Shown here in pieces: positions 1-5,349 of a stretch of 5,349 nt of DNA. The notes beneath the pieces were generated by a model, which searched no databases, had not been told where the DNA came from, and saw only the letters and a list, made by a program, of their open reading frames with translations. The DNA is from an uncultured Clostridia bacterium. Lineage in GTDB: Bacteria; Bacillota; Clostridia; UBA1381. The stretch lies in the NCBI GenBank assembly GCA_905235885.1, contig CAJONM010000016.1, forward strand, positions 1 to 5,349, given 5' to 3'. Both the position numbers and the translations under genes were made by a program. Numbering within the stretch: the stretch's first letter is position 1; the number at the start of each line of letters is the position of its first letter.

Positions 1-1
1 A

Positions 2-118
2 GATAAGCAAATGAAGATATTGAAAAAGGTACTGACATTTATTCTGTATCTGGCAATGTTCATATTGGTATGTATCTTCTTTACCGGCAACGGGGCATTC
101 ATATATGAGGGATTTTGA
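2..118 (+). CDS. DltX-like membrane peptide, 3' end (C-terminal FIYEGF motif)
   Basis: The frame is open to the left edge and ends at TGA 116-118. From the ATG at 11 it encodes 35 residues: a basic start (MKILKK), one hydrophobic membrane segment (about residues 7-24) and a short tail GNGAFIYEGF. The tail closely matches the FIYNEF C-terminus of DltX, the roughly 45-50 residue protein encoded with dltABCD in many Gram-positives. The DltX tail tyrosine is reported to carry D-alanine between the MBOAT acyltransferase DltB and the extracellular polymer; here that would be Y32 counted from the ATG. No Shine-Dalgarno is visible before the ATG at 11, and 35 residues is short for DltX, so the true start is probably upstream and this is a partial gene. 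It could instead be the C-terminus of a larger membrane protein carrying the same acyl-acceptor motif. The next gene follows after 23 nt with no terminator, suggesting one operon. The coding call is fairly secure; the DltX-like role rests on the short motif plus topology. Confidence 0.6.
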   Translation, partial: DKQMKILKKVLTFILYLAMFILVCIFFTGNGAFIYEGF

Positions 119-141
119 GCTTTAAGGCTGTGTAAGGAAGG

Positions 142-3030
142 ATGAACGGGCATAACATAATGAAAAAGATAATCTTATGCGTTGTTGCCGCGCTCATAGT
201 CGTTTTCGGCACATCCATGTGGTATGAAAACCAACGATCCGCAGCGGACGGAAGCTGCAATATAAAAGCGGCGGTGCTTGGCGGATCGGACAGAGCTGAC
301 GAGGTCTATGACCGGCTCTGTAACGGGATCATGGCAAATATAGATGTTGAGAAAATAAACAGCGGCACAGATATAGATGATTTCGATATTGTGTACATAA
401 CCGATACCGCGCTGCTTGACGCGGCGGCGGCGGAGAGCTATGTTTACGGCGGCGGAACGGTCGTGCTTGACAATTCCGTTATGGAGAGCTTTTCAAACGA
501 GTTTCTCGGCGCGTCGGAAACGGTGAAGATAGAGGGAATGCCGTCGGAGCTTTCATATGCCGAGCCGCCTGAGAATATGCGCGGCATAAGTGAGCTTATA
601 TATGATTATATGAGCGTTTTCAAGGACTATGAAGCTTTGGCGGGCTATGCCAAGCGTGATTACGGCGTTGGGGTGATTCCCGACACCGCCGAGGCGATAG
701 CGTCATATAACGGCGCGGCGATATTTGCGCGGAACAAATACGGCAGCGGAAATGTGTTCATAACAAATCCGATAATATCAGGCGACTATACCGCCGCTTG
801 TTTCGGGGACGATCCCGATCTTGAGCCGTTCGCGTTCTCGACTGCGGCGGCGCATACGCTTCTCTTGGGATATTATGCCGAGTATGTGTCAAAAATAAAA
901 TACGGCTTTGCCGTAGAACGGACATTCGGCGCATTCGGGACGAATACGGCGGCATGGGAGCTGCATTATGAGGATATAACGGGGATAAAGCATAACGCAC
1001 TTGAGACCTTCTCATATCTGTGCATGAAAAACCTGCAAATGCCGTCATATACGCTTGCGCGAAACCTGTATGTATGGTTCAATCGCACTGAGAGCCTTAC
1101 ATGGCTTAAATACAAGGATGGGAAGATAACACCTGATCCGTATGAGGGCGTGTACTGCTCCGGCAGACATATCGTATCGAGCGGCAAATGGCTCACGCTC
1201 GATCACTATGATGATACGGACAGCTATTTTAACGACAATGCCGAATACACAAAGAGGCTTTATCCTTGTGTGATAGACTGGAATGATGACGGACTGCCCG
1301 ACTTTATATGCGGCAGCGCCGACGGAAGCTTTTACTATTTTGAAGCCACCGGCAGCGGTGAGAGCTATGAAACGGGGATAAGCACCGTACTTACCGATAA
1401 GGACGGGTTTATGCTCAATGTCGGCGGATATTCCTCGCCGGTAGTGTTTGATATAGACGGTGACGGCAGAGGAGAGCTTGTTTCGGGAAGCGAGAGCGGC
1501 ACGATATTTATGTTCGACACGCTCAAAACGGACGATGATCCGCAATCAAAGGCGTTTGAGTATTCCGGCGTTGTGTTGGAAACGGGACTTACCGACAGCA
1601 TGATAGATGTCGGCGATCTTAACGGTGACGGGATCGTGGATATGGCGGTAGGCTCGCGATACGGTGAGATGCGCGTTTACTATGGCTACAGCGAGGACGG
1701 ATGGGCGACAAAATACGGCGATTATGTAGCGGTCGATACCGGCGAAAGCCGCATCGCGCCCTGCATATACGGCGGCGAGCTGTATGGCGGTACGCAGGAG
1801 GGGTATATAGCGCATTATTCATATGACGGTAGCGGATATATACGGGACGGATACCTCAAGTGCGATGAAATATCAAGACGCGGCGACGATCGCATAACGA
1901 TCGGAACAAACGCCGTTCCGCGCTTTGCCGATATGGACGGTGACGGTGACGACGATCTGGTTTGCGGAAGCCTTGAATACGGAATGGCATACCCGATAGA
2001 CAGCGAATATTTCCCGTATGAGAATGAGCTCAGGGATCAGCTTGAGTTTTGCCGCAAAAATAACATATATATGGGCGTTCATAATTTTACGCACAAATAC
2101 GCCACGGCGGAGCAGTCCGCGCGTGAGCTTGAGTATCAGAGATCCGCGTTTGATAAATACGGTATCTCCTTCGGCGGCAGCGGCGTAAATCAGCATACAT
2201 GGTTTACATCAGATGCGACCTTTGCCGCGCAAAGAGAAAGCGGACTTTTGTGGAACAGCGGCTTTACGCCGCCAAACAGCGGACAGGTGCCTCAGATGAG
2301 CGCGGAAAACGCCTTGCCTATGCCCATATATGACTCTGAAAACGATTTTCTGCTCATGCAGGTGTGCAATACGCCTCACGGCAACGGCGCATATTCGTTT
2401 TTGACCGTAAAATACGGTATGCCGCTGCTCTTTTATAACCACTGCGACTACATATATAACGATGAGCAGGAGAGGGAGCAGGAGGAAGCGATAGATAAAG
2501 CGGCAAAGATAACGGATGAATATAATTATATGTTTGTGCGCGAGGATCAGATGGCAAGATCTGTGGCGGCATCATATAATACCGATATAAAGACCGAGTC
2601 CGACGGCGGCGATATTATAATAAGCGGCAGCGAGAGGGATATGTCACGCGCGCTGTATAATAAAAATAACAGCGACTGTGTAGGCGTTAAAGTAGTATTT
2701 GCCGACGGCGTTGACGCGGAGGAGTACGGAACAAATTCGCCTGTTTGGGATATACGGGACAATGCCGTATATGTCGCGCTTACCGATACTGTAAGGATAA
2801 GCCGCGATCTGCATGGCGGCGAGCTGGTAATATCAGGCATAAACGCGCCCGCCCATGTAAAGAGCGCCGACGGAAAGGCAACGATAACCTTTGCCGAGGG
2901 CGGAATGATGAGCGTAAGAGTAAAGGGGAGCGTATCCGAATTTACACCGGGTTGGATCATCACGAAAAACGGCGGCGATACGATCCTGACAAAATACGGA
3001 GACGCGAGCCGGTTGAAAATAAAGAAATAA
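142..3030 (+). CDS. Membrane-anchored FG-GAP/VCBS repeat protein with probable NodB-like polysaccharide deacetylase domain
   Basis: This is a 962-residue envelope protein. Residues 7-28 (MKKIIL, then a hydrophobic stretch) form a signal-anchor with no clear AxA cleavage site. Residues about 38-255 form an alpha/beta region I cannot name. Residues 377-620 hold at least four calcium-binding FG-GAP/VCBS motifs (DxDxDG type) at D379-N381-D383, D437-D439-D441, D492-N494-D496 and D597-D599-D601, with a degenerate blade likely between the last two, as in an integrin-type propeller. On either side are pieces resembling a NodB deacetylase: HYED (275-278) before the propeller, and after it HNFTH (647-651, the HxxxH metal motif), a W704 region and LLFYNH (762-767). 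The last ~140 residues are beta-rich. A likely role is removing acyl groups from, or otherwise acting on, a surface polysaccharide; a glycoside hydrolase-like or inactive fold is possible. AAGGAAGG abuts the ATG at 142, which is tight; the in-frame ATG at 160 gives a more typical MKK signal start but 18 nt spacing. The DltX-like gene is 23 nt upstream. Confidence 0.8.
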   Translation: MNGHNIMKKIILCVVAALIVVFGTSMWYENQRSAADGSCNIKAAVLGGSDRADEVYDRLCNGIMANIDVEKINSGTDIDDFDIVYITDTALLDAAAAESYVYGGGTVVLDNSVMESFSNEFLGASETVKIEGMPSELSYAEPPENMRGISELIYDYMSVFKDYEALAGYAKRDYGVGVIPDTAEAIASYNGAAIFARNKYGSGNVFITNPIISGDYTAACFGDDPDLEPFAFSTAAAHTLLLGYYAEYVSKIKYGFAVERTFGAFGTNTAAWELHYEDITGIKHNALETFSYLCMKNLQMPSYTLARNLYVWFNRTESLTWLKYKDGKITPDPYEGVYCSGRHIVSSGKWLTLDHYDDTDSYFNDNAEYTKRLYPCVIDWNDDGLPDFICGSADGSFYYFEATGSGESYETGISTVLTDKDGFMLNVGGYSSPVVFDIDGDGRGELVSGSESGTIFMFDTLKTDDDPQSKAFEYSGVVLETGLTDSMIDVGDLNGDGIVDMAVGSRYGEMRVYYGYSEDGWATKYGDYVAVDTGESRIAPCIYGGELYGGTQEGYIAHYSYDGSGYIRDGYLKCDEISRRGDDRITIGTNAVPRFADMDGDGDDDLVCGSLEYGMAYPIDSEYFPYENELRDQLEFCRKNNIYMGVHNFTHKYATAEQSARELEYQRSAFDKYGISFGGSGVNQHTWFTSDATFAAQRESGLLWNSGFTPPNSGQVPQMSAENALPMPIYDSENDFLLMQVCNTPHGNGAYSFLTVKYGMPLLFYNHCDYIYNDEQEREQEEAIDKAAKITDEYNYMFVREDQMARSVAASYNTDIKTESDGGDIIISGSERDMSRALYNKNNSDCVGVKVVFADGVDAEEYGTNSPVWDIRDNAVYVALTDTVRISRDLHGGELVISGINAPAHVKSADGKATITFAEGGMMSVRVKGSVSEFTPGWIITKNGGDTILTKYGDASRLKIKK

Positions 3031-3074
3031 AACAATGAGAGGCTGCGAAAGCAGCCTCTCATTGTTTTTATTTT
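3031..3074. terminator. Bidirectional intrinsic terminator between convergent genes
   Basis: A perfect 16-bp stem has arms at 3031-3046 and 3051-3066 around a GAAA tetraloop (3047-3050). On the + strand it runs into a T-rich tail (TTTATTTT, 3067-3074). On the - strand the tail is also T-rich (complement of 3013-3030). It starts one base after the TAA of the 962-residue gene and ends one base before the stop codon of fbp, so it serves both convergent transcripts. Confidence 0.93.
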
Positions 3075-5023
3075 ACAATGCCTTTTCTGAACGCGTCAAC
3101 AAGAGCGCGAAGGTCGCTTATTTTCCTTTGCAGTTTTGCACCGGTGTCGGTATCCTCGACAAGGAGCCGCTGCGGCGTGACGGAAATTATCTCAAGCGAC
3201 GAGTGCATATCGTCATCGTTATTTATTGCGTTCTTTACCGATTCAAACGCGTTGTGGACCGAAAGCAGAAGACCGTGAGAATTAAAAAGCAGCGTATAGC
3301 CGGCAATGCCGGTTTCGCGGTGATATGCGCGTGAAAGGCCGCCGTCTATTACAAGGAGCTTTCCGCCTGCCTTTACGGGCTTTTCTCCCTTTTTGATCTT
3401 GACGGGAACATGACCGTTTATGATATGCGAGAAGCTTTCGGGATCAACGCCGAATTCCTTGAGGATCTTTTTGCATATTTTGGGATCGTCAAGAAGCTTG
3501 TAGTACGGATCCTTTATCTCCTCCCATGACGATTGATCGGCTATGAAATATCTTTCAAATGATGTCATCTTGTTTTTGCCGTATACAGGGGAGCCGACAC
3601 CGCACCACAGGTACCATAAAAAGTCCTTGCCGTATTGAGTTATTTCCTTGTCGGATCTGCCGAAGTAGCCGATACGCGCTATCTGCTCGGCGCGGTCAAG
3701 AAGCTTTTTGCCCTTTACCGTTTCTCCGCATACCTCATATTCGGCAAATTCGCCATCCTCCGTCATCGGTATGCAGCCGTGATAAAGAAGATTATTGTTG
3801 GCAACCAGGTACATGCTCCCTTTTGAATATATAAAGCGGATATGCGCCTGAAGCTTTTCCGAATGCAAAAACGATGAGCGAAGCGAGTTCATCAGCTCCG
3901 TTTCGTCCTCGGTAAGCTCGTACGGGTTTTGGGGATCTATCGTCGGGAAATTCGTATCAAGCAGATCATATGTTTTGCCCTCTATGGTGATCGTCCCGTT
4001 TTTATAATCTATTTTGTCGAGCATAAGGTGGTTTTCCATCTTAAATTCGGGGTGACGCAAAATTATCTGTCCCTCAAGTTTAAATCGGATTATTGATATT
4101 GCCTTATGAAGCTTTGCCCAGAATGCCTCGTCATTTTTCGATATATTGATCTCGTTGGGATTGCGGGGGATGAAGCATTCACACGGATCGTCGGCGTATG
4201 TTTCAAGAGCGAATACCGTCAGGGGACGGAGATTTATCCCGTAGCCGTCCTCGATGCAGTCAAAATTACAGAATTTTGTTGATATCGCGATAACATTTGC
4301 TATGCACGCAAGCGAGCCTGCCGCCGCGCCCATCCATTCAACATCATGGTTGCCCCACTGTATGTCAACGCTGTGATATGTCATAAGCCTATCAAGGATT
4401 ATATCCGCGCGAGGTCCTCTGTCAAATATATCGCCGATAATGTGCAGTCTTCCGATCGCGAGGTTTTGTATCAGATGCGCGATCTCAACGATGAACGCAT
4501 CCGCCTGCCCAAGCTCAACGATAGACAATATGCTTTGCGAGTAGTACATCTCCTTGTCGGATGTAAATGCCGTATCCGCGTGCAAAAGCTCGTCGATTAT
4601 TGCTCCGAATGTCTTGGGAAGCATGCGGCTTATATGGGAACGCGTATATTTGGATGCCACCAGACGGCACACCTCGATAAGACGATACAGCGTTATCTTA
4701 TACCAATCGTCTATATCGCTCGTCTTTGCCTTTATTATGTCAAGCTTTCTTTCCGGATAATAAATAAGCGTTGAGAGCGTATTGCGTTCGCGCTCTGACA
4801 GCGTATGCTCGAACAGCGCGTCTATTTTGTCCTTTATAACTCCCGACGCATTTCGCAGGATATGTAAAAATGCCTCGTTCTCGCCGTGTATATCGCTCAT
4901 AAAATGCTCCGTAAGCTTTGGCAGCTTCATATGCGATTCAAGCGAGATTATCTCCGCGCACGCCGTTTGTATCGTAGGATATTGCTCCTTCAGCAGTTGC
5001 AGATATTCAATATTGTATTCCAT
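3068..5023 (-). CDS. fbp: Fructose-1,6-bisphosphatase, class III
   Basis: The enzyme hydrolyses fructose 1,6-bisphosphate to fructose 6-phosphate and phosphate, the committed step of gluconeogenesis, in the cytoplasm. It belongs to the class III family typified by B. subtilis Fbp, a metal-dependent calcineurin-like phosphoesterase fold. In 651-residue numbering the metallophosphatase motifs are SDIHGE (43-48), GDIFDRGP (197-204) and GNHDVEW (224-230). Near the C-terminus are NGHVPVK (536-542), then IDGG and GIAGYTLLFN, typical of this family. Length matches the usual ~640-670 residues and the gene is intact. Two ATGs compete: 5029 (653 residues) lies one base from the AAGGGAGG Shine-Dalgarno, whereas 5023 lies seven bases away, so I prefer 5023. 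It is a single-gene unit, convergent with the surface-protein gene and divergent from the exported-protein gene, with no obvious functional link to either. No catabolite-response element was recognised upstream. Confidence 0.97.
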   Translation of the reverse strand: MEYNIEYLQLLKEQYPTIQTACAEIISLESHMKLPKLTEHFMSDIHGENEAFLHILRNASGVIKDKIDALFEHTLSERERNTLSTLIYYPERKLDIIKAKTSDIDDWYKITLYRLIEVCRLVASKYTRSHISRMLPKTFGAIIDELLHADTAFTSDKEMYYSQSILSIVELGQADAFIVEIAHLIQNLAIGRLHIIGDIFDRGPRADIILDRLMTYHSVDIQWGNHDVEWMGAAAGSLACIANVIAISTKFCNFDCIEDGYGINLRPLTVFALETYADDPCECFIPRNPNEINISKNDEAFWAKLHKAISIIRFKLEGQIILRHPEFKMENHLMLDKIDYKNGTITIEGKTYDLLDTNFPTIDPQNPYELTEDETELMNSLRSSFLHSEKLQAHIRFIYSKGSMYLVANNNLLYHGCIPMTEDGEFAEYEVCGETVKGKKLLDRAEQIARIGYFGRSDKEITQYGKDFLWYLWCGVGSPVYGKNKMTSFERYFIADQSSWEEIKDPYYKLLDDPKICKKILKEFGVDPESFSHIINGHVPVKIKKGEKPVKAGGKLLVIDGGLSRAYHRETGIAGYTLLFNSHGLLLSVHNAFESVKNAINNDDDMHSSLEIISVTPQRLLVEDTDTGAKLQRKISDLRALVDAFRKGIVK

Positions 5024-5030
5024 CGTCATC

Positions 5031-5038
5031 CCTCCCTT
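5031..5038 (-). promoter_or_regulatory. Ribosome binding site of fbp
   Basis: On the - strand the sequence reads AAGGGAGG, a strong Shine-Dalgarno. It is seven bases before the ATG at 5023 but only one base before the ATG at 5029, which favours the downstream start. Confidence 0.8.
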
Positions 5039-5043
5039 ATCAT

Positions 5044-5072
5044 ATTATACTACAAAAATACCGAAAAATAAA
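5044..5072 (-). promoter_or_regulatory. Putative fbp promoter (consensus -10, weak -35)
   Basis: The - strand carries a perfect TATAAT at 5049-5044. With 17-bp spacing the -35 would be TTTATT (5072-5067), a poor match to TTGACA, so an activator may help or the -10 may act with little -35 contact. Transcription would begin near 5037, placing the Shine-Dalgarno almost at the 5' end of the mRNA and giving a leader of only about 14 nt. Confidence 0.5.
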
Positions 5073-5093
5073 GGGGTTTAAGGAATTTAATTC

Positions 5094-5180
5094 TGTAATA
5101 TATGTAAATGCTCTGTAAAACAAATAACAATTGTAAATATTATGTAAATTATAATTAAGGCGTACAGAGTTGAATTGTAA
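5094..5180. repeat. Cluster of six TGTAA direct repeats (candidate response-regulator operator)
   Basis: On the + strand TGTAA starts at 5094, 5103, 5114, 5132, 5143 and 5176. Four copies extend to TGTAAA (5103, 5114, 5132, 5143), which is TTTACA on the other strand. Two pairs are exactly 11 bp apart (5103/5114 and 5132/5143), and the last copy is 33 bp beyond 5143. Tandem TTWACA-like boxes at 11-bp steps are the known layout of PhoP sites in B. subtilis, and PhoB-type factors bind similarly spaced repeats. The array lies between the two divergent promoters and could act on either. The region is AT-rich, so the operator role is inference. Confidence 0.45.
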
Positions 5181-5198
5181 CAGGAATAACGGTATAAT
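5170..5198 (+). promoter_or_regulatory. Sigma-A-type promoter for the downstream exported-protein gene
   Basis: TTGAAT (5170-5175) and TATAAT (5193-5198) are separated by 17 bp, the optimal spacing; the -35 matches consensus at four of six positions and the -10 at all six. Transcription would start near 5205, giving a leader of about 25-30 nt that includes the Shine-Dalgarno. The last TGTAA repeat (5176-5180) falls just inside the spacer, next to the -35. Confidence 0.75.
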
Positions 5199-5220
5199 GT
5201 TAGTGGTGTATTATATTCGG

Positions 5221-5228
5221 AGAGGAGG
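5221..5228 (+). promoter_or_regulatory. Ribosome binding site AGAGGAGG
   Basis: This is a strong Shine-Dalgarno. It is one base before the GTG at 5230 but seven bases before the in-frame CTG at 5236, so its position bears on the choice of start for the following gene. Confidence 0.75.
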
Positions 5229-5229
5229 C

Positions 5230-5349
5230 GTGATCCTGAAAAAGCGGCTTTATAAGCTGTTATGTCTTGTATGTGTATTCACATTTGTAGCGGCACTGGC
5301 AATATTCCCGTCACGGGCGGCGGATTACGCCGGAAAGACCGCCTCGGTA
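5230..5349 (+). CDS. Exported protein, N-terminal fragment, function unknown
   Basis: Forty codons are visible before the right edge, with the frame still open. The translation has a classic Sec signal peptide: a basic start (LKKRLYK), a hydrophobic core (about residues 10-26) and a likely signal peptidase I site after SRA (residue 30), leaving a mature start ADYAGKTASV. There is no lipobox cysteine at the cleavage region, so a soluble or wall-associated product is more likely than a lipoprotein. Too little of the mature part is present to name a family. A consensus promoter and strong Shine-Dalgarno precede it, so it is the first gene of its transcript. The start is uncertain: GTG at 5230 is too close to the Shine-Dalgarno, while CTG at 5236 has ideal spacing and would make the protein begin (M)KKRLYKLL. 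Confidence 0.7.
   Translation, partial: MILKKRLYKLLCLVCVFTFVAALAIFPSRAADYAGKTASV

Noticed and set aside
1045..1545. 166-codon open frame on the - strand
   Set aside because: It lies fully inside the 962-residue gene, antisense to the FG-GAP region, and has no Shine-Dalgarno or recognisable domain; it is a shadow of the repetitive GC-richer codons.
142..3030. Identification of the large protein as PelA of a pel operon
   Set aside because: The deacetylase-like motifs fit loosely, but there is no pelF/pelG or other pel gene in the window and the propeller insertion is not a PelA feature I know, so the name is not justified.
2547..3062. 171-codon open frame on the - strand
   Set aside because: It starts inside the terminator hairpin and runs antisense through the C-terminal beta domain; it has low-complexity Ser/Pro/Leu composition typical of an antisense shadow.
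4346..4774. 142-codon open frame on the + strand inside fbp
   Set aside because: It is antisense to the conserved metal-binding region of fbp, whose coding is certain, and has no supporting translation signal.
5083..5093. Small palindrome GAATTTAATTC
   Set aside because: The arms are only 5 bp of AT-rich sequence in an AT-rich gap, so it is not distinguishable from chance, though it sits beside the TGTAA array.
5150..5155. Second TATAAT on the + strand
   Set aside because: No acceptable -35 lies 16-18 bp upstream, and the downstream promoter at 5170-5198 is far better.
1..5349. Mobile elements, CRISPR arrays, tRNA or rRNA genes
   Set aside because: No transposase or integrase, no regularly spaced long repeats, and no cloverleaf or rRNA-like stretch was recognised on either strand.

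Overview
The window looks like chromosomal DNA from a Bacillota bacterium, probably a class Clostridia relative. Three things suggest this: a class III (Bacillus subtilis-type) fructose-1,6-bisphosphatase, AT-rich intergenic DNA with near-consensus TATAAT boxes and purine-rich Shine-Dalgarno sites, and a DltX-type C-terminal peptide, which is a Gram-positive envelope signature. No lineage-specific marker is present, so genus-level placement is not possible.

Layout on the + strand, left side: the 3' end of a short membrane peptide (to 118) ends in FIYEGF, very close to the FIYNEF tail of DltX, the small protein of the D-alanyl-teichoic acid machinery. Only 23 nt later begins a 962-residue membrane-anchored extracellular protein (142-3030). 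It carries an integrin/VCBS-type (FG-GAP) calcium-binding propeller that seems to be inserted inside a NodB-like polysaccharide deacetylase fold. The two genes look like the end of an operon that builds or decorates a cell-surface polymer. That operon ends in a perfect 16-bp hairpin filling almost the whole 37-nt gap between two convergent stop codons.

Right side: on the - strand lies fbp (class III fructose-1,6-bisphosphatase, gluconeogenesis), complete, with its own strong -10 and a very short predicted leader. Between fbp and the next gene on the + strand is about 200 nt of AT-rich divergent regulatory DNA. It holds a well-formed + strand promoter (TTGAAT-17-TATAAT) and a cluster of six TGTAA direct repeats, some in 11-bp steps, resembling the boxes bound by PhoP/PhoB-type response regulators. 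The window ends 40 codons into a gene for an exported protein of unknown function, whose Shine-Dalgarno spacing points to a possible CTG start.

The most unusual parts are the DltX-like tail next to a propeller-interrupted deacetylase, and the direct-repeat array in the divergent promoter region. The functional link between the first two genes is an inference from adjacency and motifs. The upstream part of the operon, which would show whether an MBOAT acyltransferase is present, lies outside the window.
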